Source of the DNA: Cladosporium sp. IMV 00045
Lineage: Eukaryota > Ascomycota > Dothideomycetes > Cladosporiales > Cladosporiaceae
DNA length: 38,505 nt
Direction: 5' to 3'
NCBI GenBank assembly: GCA_001931905.2
Contig: MSJI02000472.1
Coordinates: 1-38,505 of the forward strand
Part shown: one piece after another, positions 18,901-28,108 of the stretch
Layout of the letters: each line of letters begins with the position of its first letter
Position numbering within the stretch: the first letter of the stretch is position 1
Made by a program: the position numbers and the translations under genes
The notes under the pieces: model-generated
Told to the model about the DNA's origin: nothing
What the model saw: the letters and a program-made list of their open reading frames with translations, nothing else
Databases searched by the model: none

Positions 18901-21900
18901 ATGCTGCAATCATCTCGCCGGCTCTTTTGAAACACCATTGTTTGTGGACGACGCTTGATTGCTCGTTCATACCTTGCGGCGCCCGCTGGGTCTTCGTATG
19001 GCTTGATGTTTCCGCCATTCAACATCCATCGTAGCCCAGGCTTTTCTGGTGCGCAGTACTGGCAGGCGTGGCCAGTCTCTGCAGGCAACTCCCGCCATTC
19101 AGCAGTGGGAAGGTGCCGTCTCATCAGTTCAAATGCATAGGCATGCTCGTTGAAGAACTTGTCATCCAAGGCACTGGCATCACTAGATTCGTCGTCTTCA
19201 ACACTGCTATCAATGGCGCATCTTAGCAGCAACTCAGCCTGCTCGCAGTCAAGCTGAAGACTCGGTGAATCCACGCTCGTAGGCTTGTGAATCTCTACGC
19301 GAGCATCAGCCTGGGCAAGACTGATGCTCAGGGGTTGCCAATCTCCAGTAGGTGTTACCAAAGTGGTTGCAAAGGCCTTCTTTTCCGCCCATGGCGACCA
19401 AGCAGGATCAACCGTAGCGATGATAGACCTTGGGGCATCGGTGTAGTCTAGTCGTTCTTTCTCGGTTGAGAAGACGAAACTATCCTTCGCCGGGTCTCCA
19501 GTGCGCGTAGGATTTTTAAGAAGGTAAATGGATTGACCGGTTGCCTGTCCGACGAGCTTTTTGTACAAGCTGTCGTTTGAAGTACCGCACTTGGGCAGAG
19601 CTTGGTAGGTACCATTCAAATCATATTCGATTGTGTCTGTGAAAGATGCTGGCACCTCAAATTCGAGTCGACTAGGCACCTGCTGATCTCTGTAGTCTGG
19701 GAGCTCGATCCTGGCCAACCATGAAGCGATATATTGACCTTGACCCGTAACTCTGGCTGGTTGCTTCTGAGCGTTAGGCAAACGCCATCTCCACTGTAGA
19801 TCTCCCATAAGAGATGCATGGCAATCAGCAGTAGCGATCGGCTGTGTCAGTAGCTCTCGCAGTTCACTGTTTACTGGTAAGCTCGGCATTGGCAACGCGA
19901 ACAGCTGCCACGAGGCGCGGCGATCGTCGAGTATCAGCTCCAGCCGAGCAAGAGGGGCCTGGTAGATTGCCCGCCAATGATGAGATCTAATCACCCGGGA
20001 AAAGCTGAAGCGGCTTGAGAACGCTTGCTTGGTAGCATTTGAATAGCCACCTTCTTCTAACAGGCCATCACTAGGGACTTCGCCATCGAACATTAGACAC
20101 TGAGGCAGGTGCGATCTCAGATGTTGCTCAAATAGAACCGGACTACTTCGAGTAGAATTGAGCTGGGAGGCGATCCGATAGTTGTGTGTCGGATTGCCAC
20201 CACAGGCCGTGCAAGTCGTATGATCACAGTCGATGCACTGTTGAATCGGCTTTACGGCAATGGCGAACGATCCCTCGCATAGACAACGCCGAGCAGATGC
20301 CACCGCCTCGGTGAGAAGATCGGGAAGGGGTACATCATCTTGCACTTCATATGCAGATACTGTTTCCGTCGGGGCTTCAGCGATTTTCGGGTTGCAAGAA
20401 GCATTGTTACGTAGCTCAATTGTGTCTTCGCGCGGGGAGTCCTGGCTGCTTAGCACTGCCTGTCCGCAAATGATTGCAGAAAGGATTCCCGGCCCTACAG
20501 TGGTTGTAGACATAGCGTTTCCAGCCAGATCTTGAATCTCAGGTCCTGTCTCCGTAGTGAACGAGATTTTGTTGAGGGGAAGACCTTGCAAGCCTAATAG
20601 CTCTCCGGGCACTAGAGCTCTTCCAGCGTCCGAAGCGAAGAACATGCCACTAGGAGTGATACATGGTGTGATCCCAAATGACGTTCCGTCCGTAAAGAGG
20701 TCAATGTTCTGCGAGACGTCCCAGATTCTCGTCTTATAGCGCACATCAAAGATAGGAGCTTTGCGAAGGAGTGCAATGTCCATGTAATCTCTCACTCGCT
20801 CCACTTGCTTGCGATACCAGGGGATGATGCCATTCTCAGGAACGTTCATTGTTCCGCTCTCAGACCAGAAGGTAAGAGGCCGAGCGTTGCCCAAACGAAG
20901 ATTCTGTCTGTACTGGATATGTCGGATCTCGCAAGCAGCCCAGTCATACTCTCTCGTGGTGTCGTCTAGCGAAATGTGCTGCTGCTGTGTTCGAACGGTC
21001 TCGTTAGGAAGCAGAAAGTCGGCGACGGAGCTACTTGCGAAACGAGTGAACTTCTTCATCAGAGATTGCCACTTTTCGCCGGCACCTTTGATTTCGCTGC
21101 TGCTCCTAGCTTGTGACTTGTCGAAACAAACCATGTAGCCACGTTGACGAGTTTGAGGCAGATAGTAGTTCTTCGTGTCGAGCAGAACACCGCCGACTTC
21201 GTATCCGATCTCTCGGTAGCTCTCGATCATGAGATCCCAAGGGCCATTAAGGACGTTTTCCAGGACGACAATAGCAGGACGGAAAGCCTTGACGTAGGAA
21301 AGGACACCGAACCAGGTCTTGCTCGATTCGCCACCAGTCTCCTGGTCCAGGTTCTTGCGGTTCTTGTTCAGTCGTGAGAAGTCGACACAGGAAGTGCCCG
21401 CGATCAGAATATGAACGTCTCCTGGAATTGGCACTAACGAGCCATACACAGTGGTAGCCTTTGGTATCTCCTGGTCGACTGCGTCGGTGATTTCTGTGAT
21501 GTCACGGAAGATGATCGGCGGATGAAAGTTACGTTCGATGTATGCCTGTTTGTAAGGCACGATCTCTGCTGAAAATAGATGCTCAACCTTCATCTCGGGA
21601 GCACCGTCTGTGTCCTTGAGGATATCTTGAACCATTTCCAGTGCCAGTAGAGGACTTTCAGTCCCTGAGCACATAGTTGCAACACGCAGGGGCCTGGGTG
21701 TTGTCTCTAAGGCTTTTCCCAGGCCTAACCTGAGAGCTTTGGTTGTGATGTCTTTGAAAATGCCGTCAATGCGGGAAAGCGGCGGCAGTGTGGTATCCAA
21801 GCCCCTTAATTCACCTTTGCTGCGATTCTTCAAATTGAACATTCCGGTAGACGTTGCTTTGCCTGTCTTCTTTCCTGTTTTTGAAAACGCTCGAGGAGCA

Positions 21901-22661
21901 GATACGTCCATTTGCGCCTTTTGGCTCTTGACGGTTGCATTTTTGGCCGTAGGTTTCTTCTGTCGGCCACTGTTGTACCCTTCATCCATGCTGATGTCTT
22001 CCGACGCTTCACTCGGGGACTCGGAATGCTCATCAACCATGCTGTGGTCGTCATCGCTCTGTGAAGCTGAGGTCCCTTCTTCGAAGTCCGACTCGACCGC
22101 ATATGCCTTGGTGGTCTGGCCGCGCCGCCGGTGGGTAGTCGGCATGTCTTCGTCGGAGTCGTCTATCATGTCGGCCATATAAGATCGTCGAGAAGCCCCC
22201 CTTCTCGGTCGTTGGCTTAAGCTTCGACTAGCATCTTGACCGCTGTGTTCGTTCGCTTCCACGGCTGAGCTCTCTCCAGGATCAGATGGTGCCGACTCCT
22301 TAATGACCGGCTTTTGTGTTTGAATTGTGTTTCTTCCATCATTGTTGACTGTCCTGTGAAAGAAATCCGAGATCGTTGTGCGTTGTGAGTTCGGTCTTCG
22401 TGACCGCTTGCCCTCAATGTTAGGCGATCGCTCATATAGTGGTTTCTTCGTGCGGGTGTATTGGTTCGCAATCTCAGTGAGAGGCTCCGAGTAGGAGACC
22501 GTTGACTCGTCGACTGTCGAGCGCGGGATCAAGACAAAGTCAAGCACCCTTTGCTTTCTGTCTGGAAGTGATGAGGGTGCCGTAACATATGACGTGCGTC
22601 GGCGTACAGATCGGCCTGTTTGAGGCGAAATCGGACTCGGTGAGGCATGTCTTTTGGCCAT
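15963..22661 (-). CDS. DNMT5: DNMT5-type DNA methyltransferase with RING and SNF2 ATPase
   Basis: Intronless, 2232 residues from the Met at 22661 (MAKRHASPSP). DNMT5 enzymes are ATP-dependent maintenance CpG methyltransferases acting on hemimethylated DNA in the nucleus. Order: disordered basic/acidic N-terminus (1-320); cytosine-C5 methyltransferase with SAM motif ATMCSGTESPL (about 327), catalytic GTSCVDFS (C425, in the family's TSC form instead of PC), ENV, QTRQRGY and closing AGNAMSTTTVG (about 712). A Cys cluster follows (CIDC-x4-CTAC, about 808). The SNF2 part has Walker A ADHPGFGKT (K1380), DEFH box at 1601-1604, GLSGTPA, a RING inserted between lobes (about 1934-1980, CGHRVCRDC) and motif VI AIGRVRRHGQKKR (about 2110). 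I see no chromodomain or BAH domain. The frame is open 72 codons further upstream, but that stretch looks non-coding and the chosen Met begins a typical basic N-terminus. All catalytic motifs look intact. Confidence 0.95.
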   Translation of the reverse strand: MAKRHASPSPISPQTGRSVRRRTSYVTAPSSLPDRKQRVLDFVLIPRSTVDESTVSYSEPLTEIANQYTRTKKPLYERSPNIEGKRSRRPNSQRTTISDFFHRTVNNDGRNTIQTQKPVIKESAPSDPGESSAVEANEHSGQDASRSLSQRPRRGASRRSYMADMIDDSDEDMPTTHRRRGQTTKAYAVESDFEEGTSASQSDDDHSMVDEHSESPSEASEDISMDEGYNSGRQKKPTAKNATVKSQKAQMDVSAPRAFSKTGKKTGKATSTGMFNLKNRSKGELRGLDTTLPPLSRIDGIFKDITTKALRLGLGKALETTPRPLRVATMCSGTESPLLALEMVQDILKDTDGAPEMKVEHLFSAEIVPYKQAYIERNFHPPIIFRDITEITDAVDQEIPKATTVYGSLVPIPGDVHILIAGTSCVDFSRLNKNRKNLDQETGGESSKTWFGVLSYVKAFRPAIVVLENVLNGPWDLMIESYREIGYEVGGVLLDTKNYYLPQTRQRGYMVCFDKSQARSSSEIKGAGEKWQSLMKKFTRFASSSVADFLLPNETVRTQQQHISLDDTTREYDWAACEIRHIQYRQNLRLGNARPLTFWSESGTMNVPENGIIPWYRKQVERVRDYMDIALLRKAPIFDVRYKTRIWDVSQNIDLFTDGTSFGITPCITPSGMFFASDAGRALVPGELLGLQGLPLNKISFTTETGPEIQDLAGNAMSTTTVGPGILSAIICGQAVLSSQDSPREDTIELRNNASCNPKIAEAPTETVSAYEVQDDVPLPDLLTEAVASARRCLCEGSFAIAVKPIQQCIDCDHTTCTACGGNPTHNYRIASQLNSTRSSPVLFEQHLRSHLPQCLMFDGEVPSDGLLEEGGYSNATKQAFSSRFSFSRVIRSHHWRAIYQAPLARLELILDDRRASWQLFALPMPSLPVNSELRELLTQPIATADCHASLMGDLQWRWRLPNAQKQPARVTGQGQYIASWLARIELPDYRDQQVPSRLEFEVPASFTDTIEYDLNGTYQALPKCGTSNDSLYKKLVGQATGQSIYLLKNPTRTGDPAKDSFVFSTEKERLDYTDAPRSIIATVDPAWSPWAEKKAFATTLVTPTGDWQPLSISLAQADARVEIHKPTSVDSPSLQLDCEQAELLLRCAIDSSVEDDESSDASALDDKFFNEHAYAFELMRRHLPTAEWRELPAETGHACQYCAPEKPGLRWMLNGGNIKPYEDPAGAARYERAIKRRPQTMVFQKSRRDDCSMSVAFGLNLASLAHRVTARLPADVAAPRLSWMLEQNMASPSKLSPFTLGQTITNGSPPTDIGMSCQLFPKQAVVLQWMQQQEKGTPFTIEEAEEAFIPSLKWRAEVRAQAEVEVRGGICADHPGFGKTITSLALIHSHLSTDERIVDDLRPRQDRHEDAKGLIATQATLIVAPHTLIKQWASEIHEKLGYKGKRDVLVVKTLNDLNGLKIDDFTNAKIILVNRNVLGQPEYAERLASFVGMPGPATQSGRAFSQWLKHACKDIPEHLDVLQREGLKALQAKVKARYTQLIESEEFKAVVPSRRLVGKDYVESKGKAKQAIKAAPKSIPVDTIHRPLFEMFYFNRVIIDEFHQYSPREYASLQALKADKRWGLSGTPALTDFYDIAQIAGLLGVRLRIGSDSSRVMAQRNVRALRKDMTDFELFDSMREMLSDSMHARIHEIAQGFLDTFVRQNVMDFGEMAYDDHLVPVKLDVDHQAAYAELAQQLSSQDMNLRKAKSSKTTTRDMRFTAAIADVQTAEEALSKDSTFFERPGDLLNGLQHMIYTRQKEVDKTLEDLRAACFDAQNEQPVENKSLAQTAETLLEQRVLGDEETIRYVQDVLRSTARKTPLPAKKQSKKKGSKQDSDSEQASNEKDSKEDRRNRDLTAIVNGLAKGLLTSVRSRRYITNVQSIQDPSPSEKCDSSECSGNHEQDMAVSALCGHRVCRDCFSRSQIQHNTQCVAEGCNASQQDHHLLWSHTLKDPQEQASPHGAKLTAAIRLLEEIKAKGEKAILFVQYTEQLSQAASALDSSDIESTIVSQNQHAGQQIADFRTNNDTVIVLNASDETAAGSNLQVANHVIFLSPLLRDNQYGYDSTMAQAIGRVRRHGQKKRIHVYRICALHTIDVDILQHRERHIDAITEPGAPAIEPPVELDQKERVQLVCENGVFSLRPKPWLHQYGVVDDDGDVEMGMDNRINQVADWEDFSSQVKFSRAFAGDE

Positions 22662-23745
22662 GGCGAAATGAGTGAAGAGGAAACCTCTTGAGAGGTTCCT
22701 GCGATATTCAAGCCACGTGCATAAGGTTGTGACGGGACGGCGATAATACCACCGTATGGTTGTAGCAATTGTGAATTGACACTCTGAGAGCACGCGACGA
22801 TGGAAGACGCGACTTTGGGGGAAGCGCACGGTGGACTGAAAGCCGCGAGTGTCGTAACGACCGGGCCCCCTCCCCAAAAGGTAAGGTATTCACTCCTTAT
22901 CTCAGACGATGATAACAGAATCGCACGGCCAGACTGGTCACGCGCCGGACCATTAATGAAGCTGTGACAAGTGAGTGAGTGAATTTTGTGAAGCAATGCT
23001 TGATGAGGCTTGTCGGAACCGGCAAACATTTCGTCAGGCGTCTGTCCTGGGATATGAATACTTTGGCTGGCCATGGCTAGTTTCGCACAAGGGTCGGATA
23101 TGAAAAAGTAGGTAGAATGCGGTTTGTCGAGTCGCATGACTGAGCCATGCCGGAGAGCCATCAATTGAGCTGTATGGAAGCATGGCTGACGAGTCGTACC
23201 GTTCTCACATGTGTTTTCAACGTGGTAATCGTCGACCAGAGTCAGGTGAAACGCTGCCTAGAATACATGTGAGAGAGGAATGATGACGAGAGAAATGATT
23301 GGTGAGAGGCATTCAAAACGCGAAGTCTCATGATGCCTGCTGCCGCATTAGGATACAGCAGAGCACGCTGCTACACATATGACCTATACGAACGGTGAGG
23401 ATGCCGTTTGCTGAGAGTCAAGACGTGGCGCTGCTTTGACGGCCCGTGAACGTCAATTCAATCCACCATTGTGGCCACGTATGAGCAATCACACTATATC
23501 CCAACACCATCCCATATCATCTTGTGCCTGTCGCAAAGTGTCGTGGTACGAGGTTTGGGCATAGGTGATCCAGAATCATCATTGCGGTAAGTGGGGAACC
23601 ATACCCGTGATTCACGTCGTGGCGTCCAGTATCTTGGACACGATGCTCAGATCTTCATGTAGTACCAAACAACCATTCGTTGATGTTCTCTTCGGGCTTC
23701 AGCTGACCTGAGGATACACACGCCAGATTGCAAGCGACTCTCATC
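22662..23745. other. Divergent promoter region, DNMT5 / 2H phosphoesterase
   Basis: About 1.1 kb between two divergent starts. A 211-codon minus-strand frame (23164-22529) overlaps the DNMT5 start in another frame and has no domain, so I do not call it. A cacgtg E-box-like site lies just upstream of the DNMT5 start (about 22713). No RNA gene seen. Confidence 0.5.
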
Positions 23746-24765
23746 ATGGCAGCCTATTACACCTTCGAAGACTACTCAGGCACCTCTACGCCCAACAAGA
23801 CCGACAACCCTTATGATGGTTTGATCGACAACTGCATCAATGACCCAGTAGGACCTATCTCCTTTCGGAGGGAGCCTATGATCATCCAACACTCACACCT
23901 TCACAGCACCAAATCCAATCCAAGTACAACACCCATCGTACCAACCGCAATATTCAACAGAAGGCCAGGCTCCTCGCCTCAGACTTCCCGGGTGTCACAA
24001 TAGACGAAATATTGGCAAAACTTGAAGATCCTCTTCAGCCAGAGTACGAAGACTGGAGGAACTGCCTCGTCTTCTGGGCTCGACCCACAGCCAGAGTCCG
24101 CTCCCTGGTTGCGCGGATTCAGGCAATACTCTTGGAAGCAGCACCATGTAAGCTATTCCCCTTGCTGAAACCATACGTACGTCAACTGACGACCGTTCGA
24201 AGCTCTATGGACAATGCCACCAGACAATCTCCACATGACAGCCCTCGAGGTCACGCACTCCCTAACGGTAGCCGAAATCGAGGCTCTGGTTTCCAGCATG
24301 CAGCCTATCTTCAAAACGATGGCAGATTACACAAAAACTCACCGCGCCCGTCTCGTGAAGCCAGTCGTCAGCTTCGATGCTCAAGCGCTGGCCCTCTCGT
24401 ACCTCCCTGCTGCCGGCGAGCCTGGGCGATCAGAAGAAGAAGATCGCTATGGCTATCACCATTTGCGCCGCGATCTGTATGCACAGGCTCAAGCAGGCGG
24501 TGTGAAAGTTGGGAGCCGGTACGTGGTTCCTTCTGCACATCTCACTATCGGCCGCTTTATCAAGGAGCAAGATTTTGATATGAAGAAGCTCGTGCACGTG
24601 GTGGATGAAATCAATGCATGGCTTGAGGATGAGTTTTGGCCGAAGGAGAATGGCATTGCTGACGGTGGCGAGTGGGTGGTGGGAGAAGAAAAGGGCTTGG
24701 AGTTTCGCAAAGGCAAGCTGTGGTACGGAGGTGGCGAAAGGGTGTATCTCGGCGAAGGGTTCTAG
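23746..24765 (+). CDS. 2H phosphoesterase (RNA ligase / cyclic phosphodiesterase-like)
   Basis: Three exons give about 301 residues: 23746-23847, 23907-24147 and 24203-24765. Introns are 59 nt (gtagga...cacag, phase 0) and 55 nt (gtaagc...aactgac...gaag, phase 1). Joined text reads YDGLIDNCINDPHQIQSKY, then THRTNRNIQQKARLLASDFPG, CLVFWARP, and SLWTMPPDNLHMTALEVTHS. The two catalytic His motifs of the 2H superfamily are H125-M-T and H227-L-T (SAHLTIGRF), about 100 residues apart. Proteins of this superfamily act on 2'-5' or cyclic 2',3' phosphate bonds in RNA or nucleotides. The exact substrate of this fungal branch is not known to me. No signal peptide, so probably cytosolic or nuclear. The first exon is set by the in-phase donor and the family's YD-x-LI-x-x-C-x-NDP start. 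Confidence 0.85.
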
Positions 24766-25216
24766 AGCCGCCCTTTGATGACGACTCGCAAACGATTACG
24801 ATTAAAAATACATACAGGTAGAGACAAACACTTTGTTGAGACCAAAAAATGCATGTTTCGCTTTCTCGGGGAGTGAACGGCTCTTCTGGTTTCACTGTTT
24901 ATCTGCCAACGTGTTGAAGTGACCTCGTTTAGCCAAAGAGGTTGGTGTGGCAAACGATCTGAAGTGAATTGTTTCAGTCACATGGCTATACCAAAGTAGC
25001 TTTCAGGCAGATATGCGAGACATGAGAGGCAGCAGGGGGAAGTGAATCTTTCTGCCTGGTACAAAAGCAAGCGATCAAAATCCCACCCTCCTCTCTCGCC
25101 TCTGCCCCGCATCACAGGAGAGGCTCGTGACGTTGCTAGTGTCCCTTCCGATAAAAACAATACGGAAAGAACCGTAAATACCACCCACTGCCCACATTCT
25201 TCAGCAAGGAGACGCC
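24766..25216. other. Intergenic region, 3' flank of 2H gene and VID27 promoter
   Basis: About 450 bases between two plus-strand genes. The second half is C/T-rich (ccctcctctctcgcctctgcc) and leads into the VID27 start at gacgccATG. No additional gene or RNA recognised. Confidence 0.55.
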
Positions 25217-27667
25217 ATGTTCGCGCTGAAGTCTCTCTCCAAATACCTCTTTGGTGACGCCAACAAGGAGAACATCGTCGAGCTTCCCCAGGGCCAGCTC
25301 TACATCGTGCGCCCGCACTCCATCAAGGGTTTCAGCGAGCTCATCTTCAGGGATTCGGCTGCTTTCATCCGCCGCACAGGGCAGGAGTTTCAGTACCAGC
25401 TTGTCATCCAGCGAGCCTACGAAGAGGGAGAAGTCGAACTTGACGAGGAAGGTGGAGAGGTACCAGCCGGTGACCAGCCTGTGGCGGATAAGGACGAGAG
25501 AGTCTTTGTACTCGACGAAGAGCTGAAGCTCAGGGTTGACCTGAGGGATACTGGAGAGACCGTTGTCGCCTGGCGAGATCTTAGCGGCGATCAAGGCGAT
25601 CTATTCGAGTTTGTCTGCGACGCCGCCACACGACCAGAAGCATCGGCGAGTTTCCAGCTGGTCGCGGCGCAGTGCCAATTCGAGCGCAAGTACAAACAGT
25701 CACACCTGGAAGCGACCGAGGACGAACTGCTAGAGTTCGAGTTCGACGACGAGCCCGCCATACCTGACGCAAGCCCTACGCCCAGTCCGACTGTACGCTC
25801 ACCCACACTTCCTTCATCTTCTCCGACCGCACGTGTCCCCGAATCTCCTACCACGCCATCAAGACAGAACGAGACAGCCATGGCCCGCGATTCCTCCAAA
25901 AAAGCTGAGACGCCATCGAAGGCTGCCGATCCTACCCCAACCAAAGCACCTGCTTCTCGCACTGCACCGGCCACCCGCGAAGTTCTGGCGAGCGAGCATG
26001 CGGAGCTTCATCTGTTCGACTTCACTTCAGGCACCTTCATTCTGCAAGACGACCAGGTTCACACACAGGTGACAGAGATCGGTGACTGGAAGTACTGGCT
26101 TCAAATCAGTGGCGTCAAGCAAGATTGGCTTGGTCAAGAAGTCGTTCCGGACATCAACCCAGTTTTCAACTTCGAATACCTGAGCTTTATCTTCAACCAT
26201 TACACCGAAGATGGCTCTGCGTTTTCTTGGCTGCTCAAGTTCAAGGACCGCGAGACTGAGGAGCGTTTCCAAGAGGGATTGATGCAAGCGCTTTGGGAGC
26301 ACCAGAACGAAGCTAAGTGGGGCAAGGCGATCAAGGATGCGGAGAAGGACTACGTGCTCGATGCGTTCAACGATCTTGTAATCGAGGACTCGAAGGATGA
26401 CGAGCGCGAGGCTGAAGCAAGGGAAGAGGACGAGGAAGAGGAAGAGTACGAGGATGCAGGCTACGGACAGAGGCACGAGGAATACGACGAGGACGAGAGT
26501 GAGGATGAGGTGGAAATTCTCGACAAAGATGGCAACGTCAACAGCCAACTCGCTGTCGGCGCTAAAGTCGATCGCTCATTCGTCGTGCGTGGCGACAAGA
26601 TCGGTGTCTTCAAGCATACCCCGGACAACCACCTGGAGTTCTCTACCAGCATCAACCAAGTCGCTACTCCCAACGGCAAGAAGTTTGCTCCGAAGAAGGT
26701 CATGTTGCACATGGAGGATAGGGACATGGTTATGCAAAACGCCGACAACCCGAACAGCTTGTTCCGCATGGATTTGGAGTACGGCAAGATCGTAGACGAG
26801 TGGAAGGTGCACGATGACATTCCCGTCGACGTCTTCGCGCCAGAGAACAAATTCGCGCAGATGACTGGCGAGCAAACCTTCCTTGGTCTGTCCAAGAACG
26901 CCCTCTACCGTGTTGACCCTCGCCTGTCTGGCAACAAGCTCGTCGACTCAGAGCTCAAGCAATACGTCAGCAAGAACGAGTTCTCCGCGGCCGCCACCAC
27001 CGAGAAGGGTTACATCGCCGTGGCCTCCAACAAGGGAGACATCCGCATGTTCGATCGCCTCGGTATCCAGGCCAAGACTGCCCTGCCCGCTCTGGGCGAT
27101 CCCATCATCGGTCTCGACGTCTCTGCCGACGGTCGCTGGGTCCTGGCCACCACCCGTACTTACCTCCTCCTCATCGACAATCTGCAGAAATCCGGCAAGA
27201 ACGAAGGCAAACTCGGCTTCGAAAAGCCATTCGCCAAGGACTCAAAACCGCAGCCCCGCCGTCTGGGTCTCACGCCATCCCACGTCGCCCAATTCCAGCA
27301 CGAAACCAAGGCGCCGCTGTCCTTCACTCCCGCCCGCTTCAACACGGGCGAAGGCGCAGACGAGACGACCATCATCTCCGCCACCGGTCCTTTCGTCGTC
27401 ACCTGGTCGCTCAAGAAGGTCTTGGCCGGCCGCAAGGATCCCTACCACATCAAGCGCTACAGCGAGGAGGTCAAGGCGGACAATTTCCGCTTCGGCTCCG
27501 ACAAGAACATCGTCGTCGCGCTGCCCAACGAGGTCGACATGGTCGCCCGCCGTGCGCTGCAGAGGCCTACGCGCGAGAGTATCATGGCTCCGCCGCAGAC
27601 TCCGAGGAGGAGCAAGGGCAGGGCCAGCTATTTGTCGAAGAATGACATTGTCAACTCGCCGTATTGA
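25217..27667 (+). CDS. VID27: Vacuolar import and degradation protein 27
   Basis: Single exon, 816 residues. The N-terminus MFALKSLSKYLFGDANKENI followed by VELPQGQLYIVRP is the Vid27 N-terminal domain. A Ser/Thr/Pro-rich linker (about 185-255) precedes a PH-like middle domain (ELHLFDFTSGTFILQDDQV, WKYWLQISG, FSWLLKFKDRETEERF), then a very acidic patch (about 394-437). The C-terminal half is a WD40-like propeller (SFVVRGDKIGVFK, FLGLSKNALYRVDPR, IGLDVSADGRWVLATT, FVVTWSLKKVLAG). In yeast VID27 was linked to vacuolar degradation of gluconeogenic enzymes, but its molecular job is poorly defined. The protein is cytosolic by lack of signal or membrane segments. Codon use is strongly C/G-ending in the 3' half, suggesting good expression. 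Length is close to the family norm. Confidence 0.95.
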   Translation: MFALKSLSKYLFGDANKENIVELPQGQLYIVRPHSIKGFSELIFRDSAAFIRRTGQEFQYQLVIQRAYEEGEVELDEEGGEVPAGDQPVADKDERVFVLDEELKLRVDLRDTGETVVAWRDLSGDQGDLFEFVCDAATRPEASASFQLVAAQCQFERKYKQSHLEATEDELLEFEFDDEPAIPDASPTPSPTVRSPTLPSSSPTARVPESPTTPSRQNETAMARDSSKKAETPSKAADPTPTKAPASRTAPATREVLASEHAELHLFDFTSGTFILQDDQVHTQVTEIGDWKYWLQISGVKQDWLGQEVVPDINPVFNFEYLSFIFNHYTEDGSAFSWLLKFKDRETEERFQEGLMQALWEHQNEAKWGKAIKDAEKDYVLDAFNDLVIEDSKDDEREAEAREEDEEEEEYEDAGYGQRHEEYDEDESEDEVEILDKDGNVNSQLAVGAKVDRSFVVRGDKIGVFKHTPDNHLEFSTSINQVATPNGKKFAPKKVMLHMEDRDMVMQNADNPNSLFRMDLEYGKIVDEWKVHDDIPVDVFAPENKFAQMTGEQTFLGLSKNALYRVDPRLSGNKLVDSELKQYVSKNEFSAAATTEKGYIAVASNKGDIRMFDRLGIQAKTALPALGDPIIGLDVSADGRWVLATTRTYLLLIDNLQKSGKNEGKLGFEKPFAKDSKPQPRRLGLTPSHVAQFQHETKAPLSFTPARFNTGEGADETTIISATGPFVVTWSLKKVLAGRKDPYHIKRYSEEVKADNFRFGSDKNIVVALPNEVDMVARRALQRPTRESIMAPPQTPRRSKGRASYLSKNDIVNSPY

Positions 27668-28108
27668 GGCGACTGTTAGGGCGGGAATGTTTGGTTGGCG
27701 CTTGTTTTGACCGTTGTAATCGGAGGCTGTCTCTTTTGTGTGGTCTGCGTTTTCTCAAGTAGACAATGATATCCCTTGGAAGGAAATTATGTTTTGATGC
27801 GATCAGTACGTAGCTCATAGAAATGGAAATGCAAAGTCATGCGATATGCCCATTTGATTGCGGACCTCCGTTATTACAGGTCGAGTTGCCGCTATACTCG
27901 AGAGGCCATGCGGAATCTTTACGTTGTGTGGTATGAATGTTTTAGTTTCGATGCAGCAGTTCGCCTCGAGAAATCCCACACCAGCCCAAATTGATGGAGA
28001 TGGGGAAAAACCTGAAGACAAAGCTCGCTAGCAACATCGAAAGGCACCCAGAGTCATTGAAAGTCGCCGTGCTTTCCAACGCATCTACACTTTTAGAACC
28101 TTACAAAA
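27668..28108. other. Intergenic region, VID27 3' flank and DPH7 promoter
   Basis: About 440 bases. ATGs at 27994 and 28000 start a frame that runs into the DPH7 first exon in another phase (an upstream ORF if transcription starts before them). No other feature recognised. Confidence 0.5.

Noticed and set aside
22529..23164. 211-codon minus-strand ORF overlapping the DNMT5 start
   Set aside because: It overlaps the DNMT5 N-terminus in another frame and shows no domain.
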